In this document: in pieces, positions 23,503 through 34,019 of the stretch
How the letters are laid out: the number at the start of each line of letters is the position of its first letter
Position numbering within the stretch: position 1 is the first letter of the stretch
Source of the DNA: an uncultured Acetobacteraceae bacterium
GTDB lineage: Bacteria; Pseudomonadota; Alphaproteobacteria; Acetobacterales; Acetobacteraceae
Assembly (NCBI GenBank): GCA_903895595.1
Contig: CAITUP010000164.1
Coordinates: forward strand, 1 to 37,607
Length of the DNA: 37,607 bases
Reading direction: 5' to 3'
Position numbers and translations under genes: made by a program
The notes under the pieces: model-generated
Told to the model about the DNA's origin: nothing
Databases searched by the model: none
The model's input: only the letters and a program-made list of their open reading frames with translations

Positions 23503-25511
23503 GGCAGCCACGGGCTCCGGCGGATGGTGCGCAGAATGTAGTCGCGGAAGGTGACCTCATTGCCGAGCATTCGGTATCGCAGATCGGGCGCCCACCAGCG
23601 CAGCTGGAAATGACGGGCGACGCGGGGATGAATGGGCAAAGCGTGCTTCGATGCGCGCCAGCCGGTCAGCAGGCGGTCCAGCGCCGCGTGCAGCGTCGCG
23701 GCATCGCCGGCCCCGAATTCCGCGAGCGTATTCAGCAATTGCCGAACGATTTCATGCACTACCGGCGTATCCCGTTCGGTGGGTGCCGCAAATAGGCAGC
23801 GATCGCGGAATTGCGCGCCGATGAACGATGCGAGTTGGATGTCGCAGGCGGCGTCGTCCGCCCGGCACGCGGCGAGATCGGCGGAAAGGAGGGCATCCAG
23901 GTCCAGCGCGGCCGTCTCGGTCAGCTCCATATACGCGTCGAACAGAGCGTCGTCGGTCATCGCGGTCCCGGCGAGCGAGGCCGCGATGGGGTCCGCGTTG
24001 CCGTCCCCGAATGGCCAAAGCGCCCGCATCGTGCTGGCGGGGAAAGTCCGGATTGCGCAGGACGGCGGCAACAAGGCGCGCACGCCTTGAGTTGGCGCTG
24101 TATCGCCGGGCCGCGATTCCTCGACATACAGATCGGCCCGATCCAGTCCACCGGCTGGCAGCGCCGCTCCGGCCGTCTCGACCAGAACCCGGTCGCGCAA
24201 TGGCGGCAAATGCCGGAGGATTTGGGCAATCTGGCTTGTGAGCGGCGATCCGGCGACGATCAGCCGCAGTGGGAACGTCCGCACGATGGCCGGTGGCGGC
24301 GCCGGTGCCAGAGCCTTCTCCAGTGCGGCCAGATCGGCGGCGAGCAGCGCGAAATTGGGAAACTTGGCAGTCGCGAACCGCAAGACCGTTGTCGTGTCGG
24401 CATGGCGACCTTGGGCGCTTAACGATCGGCCGAGACCCAAATAGCCCGCGGGGTGATCGGGCCATCGCTGCACGACGGAGGTGAAAATCTTCTCGGCGGC
24501 GCTTGAATCGCCCATGTTCGACACGAACCACCCCTGCTCCAGCACCGGGCCGGGTTCGTTCGGAAAGCGCTGAACGGCTTCGTTCAGCAGGGCCACGGCG
24601 CGGTCGATCCTTTGCGCCTTGGCGGCCGCGGCCGCACCCCCGGCATAACCGGCCAGATTGCCGGGGAACCGGGTGCGGACTTGTTCCCAAAGCTCGGCGG
24701 CGTCGTCGAGCCGGTCCCCACGGGTCGCCAACCAAGCCAGTTCGACCCAGGGTTCCGGCCGGTCCGGAAAGCGTGCATGCGCTTGTGCCCAGCGTTCGGC
24801 CGCGGCGTCCCGGTCATCGCGGCGTTGCGCGAGGCGGGCATGTTCGATGGCCGGCTCCGCCAGCTCGGGGTGACGCGCGACAGCGATGCCCATAAGCTCT
24901 TCCGCTTCGGCGAAGCGGCCAACCTCCCGCAGTGCCGCGCTACCAGCCGTGTAGCCGGCGACGTTGTCGGGCTGACTGTCGCGGACACGCTCCCACCGCC
25001 GAATGGCAGTTTCGAAATCGCGCTGCGCGAAAGCGAGCCAAGCGAGTTCGGTCTCAACCGAGGGGGTATCGGGGAACCGGGTCTCGGCGTCGGTCAACAA
25101 TGGCTGGGCGGCATCCAGCTGCCCCGCTTCCCGCAGTGTGATCGCGGCGCCGACATATCCGATGGGATGATGGGGAAAGGCCGCGCGTACATGCGCCCAG
25201 CGAAGCAGCGCGTCAGGCACATCGCGGCGACGGTGTGCGACCCAGGCGCGGTCCACCGCGACCTCCACCACGTCCGGGAACCGGGCGATGGCCGCTGCGA
25301 GCAATTCGTCGGCCGCGTCCAGGCGACCTGCCTCCATCAAAGCGAAGGCGGCTTGCAGGAAGGGGGCCGGAGAGACGGGAAACCGGTCGCGCAGCGCGGC
25401 ATACAGGTTCAGCGCCGTGGGCAGATCGCCGGCGGAGATCGCGGTCCGCGCGGCGTCCAATCCCTGTTCCAGCGTGCCGATCGGCGATTCGGCCAGCGCC
25501 GCGTCCTGCAT
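23499..25511 (-). CDS. TPR-repeat protein fused to a WcbI-like domain
   Basis: About 670 residues from the ATG at 25511, which has AGGAG six bases upstream (ATGs at 25517 and 25565 are alternatives). Residues 1-380 consist of roughly ten TPR-like units ending in RFPD/RHPE-type turns (AIARFPDVVEVAVDRAW, ARFPDRPEPWVELAWLA, AVQRFPNEPGPVLEQGW). The C-terminal third is a WcbI-like domain starting RLIVAGSPLTSQIAQILRHLP; it lacks the GNSQ motif of its neighbour, having AGSPLTSQ instead. Its last residues (PIHPRVARHFQLRWWAPD) align with those of the stand-alone WcbI protein, so the two probably arose by duplication. It may act as a scaffold or a catalytically altered partner. Confidence 0.8.
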   Translation of the reverse strand: MQDAALAESPIGTLEQGLDAARTAISAGDLPTALNLYAALRDRFPVSPAPFLQAAFALMEAGRLDAADELLAAAIARFPDVVEVAVDRAWVAHRRRDVPDALLRWAHVRAAFPHHPIGYVGAAITLREAGQLDAAQPLLTDAETRFPDTPSVETELAWLAFAQRDFETAIRRWERVRDSQPDNVAGYTAGSAALREVGRFAEAEELMGIAVARHPELAEPAIEHARLAQRRDDRDAAAERWAQAHARFPDRPEPWVELAWLATRGDRLDDAAELWEQVRTRFPGNLAGYAGGAAAAAKAQRIDRAVALLNEAVQRFPNEPGPVLEQGWFVSNMGDSSAAEKIFTSVVQRWPDHPAGYLGLGRSLSAQGRHADTTTVLRFATAKFPNFALLAADLAALEKALAPAPPPAIVRTFPLRLIVAGSPLTSQIAQILRHLPPLRDRVLVETAGAALPAGGLDRADLYVEESRPGDTAPTQGVRALLPPSCAIRTFPASTMRALWPFGDGNADPIAASLAGTAMTDDALFDAYMELTETAALDLDALLSADLAACRADDAACDIQLASFIGAQFRDRCLFAAPTERDTPVVHEIVRQLLNTLAEFGAGDAATLHAALDRLLTGWRASKHALPIHPRVARHFQLRWWAPDLRYRMLGNEVTFRDYILRTIRRSPWLP

Positions 25512-25609
25512 TCCCATCTCCTGCTCGGGTCCGTCTGGCGATCCAGCCGTCGAGCGGCGTTTCATAACCCGACAGCGGTTGGGTTCGCCAGGGCGGGCGC
25601 GGGGCGGTT

Positions 25610-27019
25610 TTAGTGCCCGGCGTTCGCGCCCGAAAAATCGGGGGCGGCCAGACCGGAAGCTTCCAACTGCGCGACCAAGGCGGCTTTCAATCGGTCCAGC
25701 CCGGCGTCGGAGGACGCCTCGCACCGCGCGACCAGCACCGCCTGGGTGTTGGAGGCCCGCAGGAGCCACCAGCCGTCGGACGTCAGTACCCGCACGCCGT
25801 CGGTTTCGGAGACGGTGGCGCCATCGGTGCGCAAGCGTGCGGCGACTTCCTCGATCACCGTGAATTTACGGCGGTCGTCGCAGTCGAAGCGGAGTTCGGG
25901 GGTGTTGATGACCTGCGGTAGTGCTTTGCGCACGTCGGACAGTTTCGTGCCCATGCGGGCCACGATCCCCAGGGTGCGGACGGCGGCGTACAGCGCGTCG
26001 TCGAAGCCGTACCAGCGGTCGGCGAAGAAGATGTGGCCGGACATTTCGCCCGCGAGCGGCGATCCGGTTTCCGCCATCTTGGCCTTGATCAGCGAATGGC
26101 CGGTTTTCCACATCAGCGGGTTGCCGCCCGCCTTGCCGATTTCGTCGAATAGCACCTGGCTGGCTTTGACGTCGGCGATGATCGTGGCGCCGGGGTGGGT
26201 GCGCAGTACGTCGCGGCCGAGGACGATCATCAGCTGATCGCCGAACAGGATTTCCCCGGTATCGTCCACCAGCCCGATCCGGTCGGCGTCGCCATCGAAG
26301 GCGATCCCGATATCGGCTTTCTGCGCGTGGACCTCGGCGATGAGCTGCTCGAGGTTTTTCGGCACCGTCGGGTCGGGGTGATGGGCGGGGAAATCGCCGT
26401 CGATCTTGCCGTTCAGCACGGTGTGATGGCCGGGCAGGCGTTTCACCAGCTGCATCAGCACATCGCCGGCCGACCCGTTGCCGTTGTCCCACACGACTTT
26501 CAGCGCGCGGTCGCCGCCGTCCCAGTCTTTGACGAGGCGGTTCAGATAGTCTTCCGAGATGTCCAGGGAACGCTCGCTGCCGGTGGCTTCCGCGACGACG
26601 TCGCCGGCAGCGGCCATGACGCCGAGGTCGCGGATCTGGGTGCCGAAGAACGGCTTGCGGCCCAGCATCATCTTGAAGCCGTTGTAGTTCGGCGGGTTGT
26701 GGCTGCCGGTGACCATGACGGCCGCATCGGTGCCCTGGGTGGTGGCGGTGTAATACAGCATCGGCGTCGGGCCGAGGCCGACGCGCACCACGTCCATGCC
26801 GCTGGCACGCAGGCCGCGCACCAAGGCGGCTTCCATCGAGGGGCTGGAATGGCGGCCATCGTAGCCGGTAGCCACGGATTTGCCGCCGGCTCGGGATACG
26901 ATGCTGCCGAGGCAGCGGCCGATCGCGAAGGCATCGGCCTCATGCAGGGTTTCATCGACGATGCCGCGGATGTCGTATTCGCGCAGCACTGTGGAATCGA
27001 ATGTGTGGGAGAAGGGCAT
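25610..27019 (-). CDS. Phosphomannomutase/phosphoglucomutase
   Basis: This 469-residue alpha-D-phosphohexomutase starts FDSTVLREYDIRGIVDETL. The phosphoserine loop is VMVTGSHNPPNYNG (Ser106), the metal loop is IAFDGDADRIGLVDD, and the sugar loop GEMSGHIFFADRW is present, followed by the phosphate-binding LLRASNTQAVLVARCE. Known reaction: interconversion of hexose 6-phosphate and 1-phosphate, feeding GDP-mannose or UDP-glucose synthesis. It follows galU by four bases, so the pair supplies UDP-glucose and related sugars to the polysaccharide block downstream. The ATG at 27019 gives the normal family N terminus. Confidence 0.93.
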   Translation of the reverse strand: MPFSHTFDSTVLREYDIRGIVDETLHEADAFAIGRCLGSIVSRAGGKSVATGYDGRHSSPSMEAALVRGLRASGMDVVRVGLGPTPMLYYTATTQGTDAAVMVTGSHNPPNYNGFKMMLGRKPFFGTQIRDLGVMAAAGDVVAEATGSERSLDISEDYLNRLVKDWDGGDRALKVVWDNGNGSAGDVLMQLVKRLPGHHTVLNGKIDGDFPAHHPDPTVPKNLEQLIAEVHAQKADIGIAFDGDADRIGLVDDTGEILFGDQLMIVLGRDVLRTHPGATIIADVKASQVLFDEIGKAGGNPLMWKTGHSLIKAKMAETGSPLAGEMSGHIFFADRWYGFDDALYAAVRTLGIVARMGTKLSDVRKALPQVINTPELRFDCDDRRKFTVIEEVAARLRTDGATVSETDGVRVLTSDGWWLLRASNTQAVLVARCEASSDAGLDRLKAALVAQLEASGLAAPDFSGANAGH

Positions 27020-27023
27020 CGGT

Positions 27024-27890
27024 TCAGTACTTCTTGAGGAAGGCGCGGACGGCGTCGGCCAGATCGGGGCGGGCGAGGGCAAAGGCAATTTGCGCTTCCA
27101 GGAAGCCGGCCTTGTCGCCGCAGTCGAACCGCGTGCCTTCGTAGCGCAAACCGTGGAAGGGTTGCGAACCGATTAGTTTCGCCATGCCGTCGGTGAGCTG
27201 CACCTCATTCCCCGCGCCGCGTTCCATCTTGGCGAGATGGCCGATAACCTCGGGCATCAGGACATAGCGGCCGATGATCGACAGGTTGGACGGGGCATCG
27301 GCCGGGGCGGGTTTTTCCACCAAGCCTTGCACTTCGACCAGACGTCCGTCGTCGGCGCCGGTTTTCAGGATGCCGTAGCGGTTGGTGTGCTCGCGCGGCA
27401 CCTCCACCACCGCGACCACATTGCCGCCGGTTTCCTGGTAGGCGTCGGCAAGCTGCTTCAGGCAGGGGGTTTGCGACAGCACCAGGTCATCGGGCAGCAG
27501 AATGGCGAAAGGGTCGTCGCCGATGAAGGCGCGGGCGCACCAGATCGCGTGGCCGAGGCCGAGCGGGACCTGCTGGCGGACGGTGACCATGGAGCCGGGT
27601 TCGACCTGGGTGCCCTTCAGGGCCTCCATCGCTTCGACGCGATTGCGCTGGCGCAGCGTGGCTTCGAGTTCGAAGGCGATGTCGAAGTGTTCGACGAGGG
27701 CGGTTTTGCCGCGGCCGGTGACCATGCAAAATTGTTCGATACCGGCGGCGCGGGCTTCCTCGATTGCGTATTGAATCAAAGGCTTGTCCACCACCGGCAG
27801 CATTTCCTTGGCCATCGCCTTGGTGGCGGGCAGGAAGCGTGTGCCGAGCCCGGCGACGGGTAAGACGGCTTTGCGTAAAGGTTTTTTCAC
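27024..27890 (-). CDS. galU: UTP-glucose-1-phosphate uridylyltransferase GalU
   Basis: The 288-residue nucleotidyltransferase has the N-terminal GLGTRFLPATKAMAKEMLPVVDKP signature, QVPLGLGHAIWCARAFIGDDPFAILLPDD and the VEKPAPADAPSNLSIIGRYVL block, all GalU hallmarks. Known reaction: UTP + glucose 1-phosphate to UDP-glucose + PPi. I prefer the GTG start at 27890, because GGAG sits eight bases upstream and the protein then begins MKKPLRKAVLPVAG; an ATG at 27926 would add 12 residues but has no visible ribosome site. It heads the minus-strand glycan block galU, hexomutase, TPR-WcbI, WcbI, fkbH, ACP. Confidence 0.94.
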   Translation of the reverse strand: MKKPLRKAVLPVAGLGTRFLPATKAMAKEMLPVVDKPLIQYAIEEARAAGIEQFCMVTGRGKTALVEHFDIAFELEATLRQRNRVEAMEALKGTQVEPGSMVTVRQQVPLGLGHAIWCARAFIGDDPFAILLPDDLVLSQTPCLKQLADAYQETGGNVVAVVEVPREHTNRYGILKTGADDGRLVEVQGLVEKPAPADAPSNLSIIGRYVLMPEVIGHLAKMERGAGNEVQLTDGMAKLIGSQPFHGLRYEGTRFDCGDKAGFLEAQIAFALARPDLADAVRAFLKKY

Positions 27891-28036
27891 GAAAGTACTC
27901 CGAGGGCGTGCGAGGCTTTGAACCATGCGGGCTTGGCGGAATTGTGGCAGCGGGAGAGGATTAGCGTGCTTTGGTTAACAATGGGTTAACGGAAACGATC
28001 ATTTTCGCGTGGACGGCCGGCTGCTCGACTTCTCCC

Positions 28037-28066
28037 TTGGACAAACGCCGCCGCATTCCACATATT
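28037..28066 (+). promoter_or_regulatory. Possible sigma-70 promoter for the small membrane protein gene
   Basis: TTGGAC (28037-28042) and CATATT (28061-28066) are separated by 18 bases, about 47 bases upstream of the ATG at 28113. The match is only moderate. It lies in the 222-bp gap between the divergent galU and the small membrane protein gene, which also has two GGTTAAC direct repeats near 27974-27992. Confidence 0.3.
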
Positions 28067-28112
28067 GCCGCCGCACTTATGGATGGGCCCCGGTTGACCG
28101 TGGAGAGACCCG

Positions 28113-28379
28113 ATGAGCGACATTCCGGCGGATTACCCAACCCGACTCAACCTCGCGGAACTCGTGGCGCGAATCGAACGCCAGCAGGAAGAGACTCGGA
28201 AATTTGTGTCCGACCAGCACAAGCTGAACGCCGAAGCCGACAAGCTGGCATCGGAGGCGCGCAAGTTGGACCGCGATCTGGGATTGGCCCCCTGGCAGGC
28301 CACGGCGATCGCCGTTGGCAGCATCGCGGCACTGGTCGCTTCGATGGTATCCCTCGCCAAGTCCATGGTGTGGTTCTGA
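28113..28379 (+). CDS. Small coiled-coil, single-TM membrane protein
   Basis: The 88-residue protein has a soluble charged helix (ELVARIERQQEETRKFVSDQ, then HKLNAEADKLASEARKLDRD) that should form a coiled coil, followed by one hydrophobic segment (AIAVGSIAALVASMVSLAK) at the C terminus. A GGAGAG ribosome site precedes the ATG. I recognise no named family; many alphaproteobacteria encode similar tail-anchored proteins of unknown role. It is convergent with the J-domain gene. Confidence 0.7.
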   Translation: MSDIPADYPTRLNLAELVARIERQQEETRKFVSDQHKLNAEADKLASEARKLDRDLGLAPWQATAIAVGSIAALVASMVSLAKSMVWF

Positions 28380-28397
28380 CCAACCGCGCCTCACGCT

Positions 28398-28855
28398 TTA
28401 CCCCAGCAGTACATCCCGCGCCTGATTGATCCTGGTTGCCAGCCAGTCCGATCCGCCGTGATCGGGATGCGCCGTCCGCATCAATCGCCGGTGTGCGTCC
28501 CGAATTTCCGCCTCCGACGCGCCGGGTTTCAGGCCCAGCACCTCATACGCCTCCGCCCGCGACATCGCGCCGCTGTTGCGGGGCGGCGGGCGGGCGCGAA
28601 AATCGAATTTCGGGCCGGCGCCGGGGGGCTGGGCGCCCTTCCATTGTTGCCAGAGCATCGGTCCGAACAGCAGAGCCATGCCGATCGCCAGTCCCTCCCG
28701 CCCGGTCAGGATCAGCAGCAGCGCCAAGCTGAGTCCACCCAGCGCCAACAGCCAGGCACCGAGGGATTTCACGGTTTTAACCGAGGCTGTTTCGAACGCC
28801 CGCAGCCCGCCCAGGAAGACGAACAAAGCCGCGCCGCCGAGCAGCAGCCACAGCA

Positions 28856-28859
<4 letters not shown>
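28398..28859 (-). CDS. Membrane-anchored J-domain protein (Tim14/Pam18-like)
   Basis: This 153-residue protein has two or three hydrophobic segments at the N terminus (MMLWLLLGGAALFVFLGGLR, AWLLALGGLSLALLLILTG) and a C-terminal J-domain. The J-domain begins AEAYEVLGLKPGASEAEIRDAH, has the HPD tripeptide in TAHPDHGGSDW, and closes with INQARDVLL. Known role: the HPD loop stimulates the ATPase of DnaK-type Hsp70. The layout resembles mitochondrial Tim14/Pam18 and its alphaproteobacterial relatives. Its ATG overlaps the maeB stop as ATGA, so its translation is coupled to malic enzyme; a longer frame upstream lies inside maeB and is not used. Confidence 0.86.
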
Positions 28860-31138
<2,279 letters not shown>

Positions 31139-31272
31139 GGGGTGGGGCGCGCCTTGTTGTGGTGACACGAACATGGCGGCTGGGCGGGGTGCTTGCAATC
31201 GGAGAGTGAAGACGAAGCGCCTCGGATGCGCCGTGTGCGATGACCTGCCGTTGAGCGTTTGCGCCGCCGAAA

Positions 31273-31291
31273 GCCGGAGACTATATCCGGC
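31273..31291. promoter_or_regulatory. Inverted repeat in the maeB / binding-protein divergent spacer
   Basis: GCCGGA (31273-31278) and TCCGGC (31286-31291) frame a 7-base centre (GACTATA) that resembles part of a -10. The dyad lies 26 bases upstream of the binding-protein ATG in the 178-bp divergent spacer. It could be an operator or just a small hairpin in the leader. Confidence 0.35.
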
Positions 31292-31316
31292 GCGAATATC
31301 GAAAGGTCCCGATCGC

Positions 31317-32903
31317 ATGCGATTTTTCCGGTTCGCCCTGGCCGCGGCGCTGATCGCGTCGCTTCCCGCGTTGGCGCAGCAGCCCAAGCCGGGCGGCACG
31401 CTGCGCACCTATCAGCGCGACAACCCGGCGTCGGCCTCGATTCACGAGGAAGCGACCTATTCGACCAATATTCCGTTCATGGCGATCTTCAACAACCTGA
31501 TCGTCTATAAGCAGGATGAGCCGCGGAACACCGACGCCTCGATCGTCCCGGAATTGGCGACGTCGTGGGCCTGGAGCGACGATCACCTCTCGCTGACCAT
31601 GAAGCTGCGGGACGGGGTGAAGTGGCACGACGGCAAGCCGTTCACCAGCGCCGACGTCAAATGCACCTTCGACCTGATTCAGGAGAAGGGGACCGAGAAA
31701 TTCCGTAAAAACCCGCGCAAGCTGTGGTACCAAAACGTCGTCTCCGTCGTGCCCAAGGGCCCGTTGGAGGTAATCTTCACGCTTGGGCGGCCGCAGCCGT
31801 CGCTGCTGGCGATGCTCGCATCGGGTTATTCGGCGGTGTATCCGTGCCACGCTACCCCCGCGCAAATGCGCACCAAGCCGATCGGCACGGGGCCGTTCAT
31901 GCTGGCGGAGTTCAAGCAGAACGAAATCATCCGTCTGGTGAAGAACCCCAATTACTGGAAGCCGGGGCGGCCATATTTGGATGGGATCGACATGCCGATC
32001 ATCACCAACCGCTCCACCGCGATGTTGACGTTTCAGGCCGGCAAGATCGACCTGACCTTCCCGATGGAAGTCACGCCGGCATTGATGCGCGACATCAAGG
32101 CGCAGGCGCCGAAATCCGTCTGCGTGTTCGGGCCGATGAACGTGAACGAAAACCTGATCGTCAACCGCGAACGGGCCCCGTTCGACAATCCCGAAATTCG
32201 CCGAGCGATGGCGCTGACGATGGATCGCAAGGCGTTCATCGATATTTTGTTCGAAGGGCAGGCCGATATCGGCGGCACGTTGTTGCCGGCACCCAACGGC
32301 GTTTGGGGCATGCCGGACGCGATGATGCGGGACATGGTCGGCTACAATCCCGATGTGGCCCATAATCGCGCCGAGGCTCGGGCGATCATGGAAAAGCTTG
32401 GGTATGGGCCGGACCACCGGCTGGCGGTGAAGGTGTCGACCCGGAACATTCCTGCTTATCGCGATCCCGCCGTGATCCTGATCGACCATCTGAAGGAAAT
32501 CTACATCGACGGGGAGCTCGATCCGGTCGACACCAGCCTTTGGTTTTCCAAAGTGGCGCGTAAGGATTACGCGGTCGGGCTTAATCTGACGGGCAACGCG
32601 GTGGACGATCCGGATCAGGCGTTTTACGAGAATTTCGCCTGCAAGTCGGAACGGAATTACTCCGAATACTGCAATCCGGAGCTGGAGAAGCTGTTCGATC
32701 AGCAGTCGTCCGAGGTCGATCCGGAAAAGCGCCGGCAGATGGTGTGGGATATCGACCGGCGGATTCAGAACGATGTCGCGCGTCCGATTATTCTGCACAT
32801 GCGCGGCGGCACCTGCTGGGCGCCGGAACTGCACGGGTTCACGCCGATGGTGAATTCTTCGTATAACGGGTACCGTTACGAGGACCTTTGGCTGGACAAA
32901 TAG
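31317..32903 (+). CDS. Periplasmic peptide/solute-binding protein (SBP_bac_5 family)
   Basis: The 528-residue protein has a clear Sec signal peptide (MRFFRFALAAALIASLPALA, cleavage after LALA-type AxA near residue 20), then the family 5 pattern KPGGTLRTYQRDNPASASIH, ELATSWAWSDDHLSLTMKLRDGV followed by WHDGKPFTSADVKCTFD, and GTGPFMLAEFKQNEIIRLVKNP. Known role: captures peptides, nickel or other solutes in the periplasm for a Dpp/Opp-type ABC importer. No permease or ATPase gene of that type adjoins it, so it is an orphan component or feeds a transporter elsewhere. AAAGG lies ten bases before the ATG at 31317. Confidence 0.9.
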   Translation: MRFFRFALAAALIASLPALAQQPKPGGTLRTYQRDNPASASIHEEATYSTNIPFMAIFNNLIVYKQDEPRNTDASIVPELATSWAWSDDHLSLTMKLRDGVKWHDGKPFTSADVKCTFDLIQEKGTEKFRKNPRKLWYQNVVSVVPKGPLEVIFTLGRPQPSLLAMLASGYSAVYPCHATPAQMRTKPIGTGPFMLAEFKQNEIIRLVKNPNYWKPGRPYLDGIDMPIITNRSTAMLTFQAGKIDLTFPMEVTPALMRDIKAQAPKSVCVFGPMNVNENLIVNRERAPFDNPEIRRAMALTMDRKAFIDILFEGQADIGGTLLPAPNGVWGMPDAMMRDMVGYNPDVAHNRAEARAIMEKLGYGPDHRLAVKVSTRNIPAYRDPAVILIDHLKEIYIDGELDPVDTSLWFSKVARKDYAVGLNLTGNAVDDPDQAFYENFACKSERNYSEYCNPELEKLFDQQSSEVDPEKRRQMVWDIDRRIQNDVARPIILHMRGGTCWAPELHGFTPMVNSSYNGYRYEDLWLDK

Positions 32904-32944
32904 GGGTTCGTGGGGGCGCTGACCGCGAGACCAGGGTTCGGGCG

Positions 32945-33514
32945 TTACGAACCGGCCAGTCTCGCGGCGAACCGCACCAATCCTTGCCGCTCCAGGATCG
33001 TGCCAAACGCAGATGCGTCCGGCAAACTCTGGCCGAGGTTCAGTCGAGCGGCTTCGGCGACGCCGGCCATGGCCTCTGGGTCGGTAGCGTGCAAACCGCA
33101 TAGGAAGTCGTCGGGGTTTTGAGCGTGCAACCCTAATGGGGCTAAGATTTTCTTCGGAAAATGCCGCAGATTGAAGGTCAGAAGGACTTGTACCTGCCCT
33201 TCAATCGCAGCGGCCAGGACATGGCGGTCGCCGGCATCGGGCAGTGCCAGACCGGAAATCCTGTGCTCGTAGCCCCGAATATCGGCCTCGGGCAGGACGC
33301 GCTTCATTATGTCGCGCGTTTGGAGCAGCCTTTCGCGTGTTACCCGGCCGGTGGCGGCAAGGTTGCGGATCCATTCCTCGTGAATCGCATCGGTCCACCG
33401 TGGGCGAACCAAACCGTGTACGCCTAATTGAACGAGAAAATTCCTCAGGTGGAATGGATACAATAGATTGGCGTCGTAAAGGACTTGCGGACCGAAGCCG
33501 GTCGGTAAGGTCAC
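32945..33514 (-). CDS. PIN-domain toxin-like ribonuclease
   Basis: The 189-residue protein has the PIN-fold acidic residues: Asp14 in VLYDANLLYPFHLRN, the HEEWIRNLAATG block, and the LPDAGDRHVLAAAIEGQVQVLLTFNLRHFP segment with the second acidic cluster. It belongs to the PIN_3-like group rather than classic short VapC, being longer at the C terminus. Known role of such proteins: Mg-dependent RNA cleavage, inhibited by the partner antitoxin. Its ATG overlaps the stop of the upstream HTH gene as ATGA, the typical antitoxin-first arrangement. It is convergent with the binding-protein gene. Confidence 0.82.
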   Translation of the reverse strand: MTLPTGFGPQVLYDANLLYPFHLRNFLVQLGVHGLVRPRWTDAIHEEWIRNLAATGRVTRERLLQTRDIMKRVLPEADIRGYEHRISGLALPDAGDRHVLAAAIEGQVQVLLTFNLRHFPKKILAPLGLHAQNPDDFLCGLHATDPEAMAGVAEAARLNLGQSLPDASAFGTILERQGLVRFAARLAGS

Positions 33515-33951
33515 AGACCCAACGCCATCAACTCCTCCGTATCCGCCCGCAACTCCTCCAGTGCTGCGCGCATCGGTGCCTCCCGCTCCCGCAACGCCAG
33601 TACGTCGGCAAGTTTCAAGCGTCGATGCGCCCCGACGCGGCGGAACAGCAGCAGCCCGGCATCCATCCTCCGGCGAACCAGCGGGCGGGATATGCCCAGG
33701 ATGGTCGCGGCATCTTCCGGGGAAATTTCGGCGTCGCTGGACAGCAACGCGACTTCTTCGGATTGCGCCAATTTCGACAGGATGTCCGCGATCATCGTTG
33801 CCGCGTCGCCTGGGATCGGGTCGGTCGATCCGTCGGCATGGACGACGCGCATTTCGATCCGGTCGTCCGGTTTCATGCCGTCCAATACGGTGGCGCTACC
33901 GGCCCGGGCCGCGTCCGGCAGGCGGTAGCGTGCCATTAGTTCCATGCCCAT
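33511..33951 (-). CDS. HTH antitoxin paired with the PIN toxin
   Basis: This 146-residue protein has an excisionase/MerR-like helix-turn-helix in its C-terminal half: SPEDAATILGISRPLVRRRM, followed by the wing GAHRRLKLADVLALRERE. The N-terminal part (DRIEMRVVHADGSTDPIPGD) is not assigned. I chose the ATG at 33951 because GGAG lies six bases upstream; a longer frame would overlap the ABC gene end. Antitoxins with this HTH and a partner PIN gene directly downstream are a known toxin-antitoxin layout, and the protein would both repress the operon and block the toxin. Confidence 0.78.
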   Translation of the reverse strand: MGMELMARYRLPDAARAGSATVLDGMKPDDRIEMRVVHADGSTDPIPGDAATMIADILSKLAQSEEVALLSSDAEISPEDAATILGISRPLVRRRMDAGLLLFRRVGAHRRLKLADVLALREREAPMRAALEELRADTEELMALGL

Positions 33952-34019
33952 GGCGGTCTCCGGTTCGCTCGGTTCACGTAACTGGAATATCTGAAACGCT
34001 AGCCAGCCGTCAACCGAAA

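Noticed and set aside
31281-33101. 606-codon minus-strand frame opposite the binding-protein gene
   Set aside because: No recognisable domain, and the plus-strand gene has a signal peptide and family 5 motifs.
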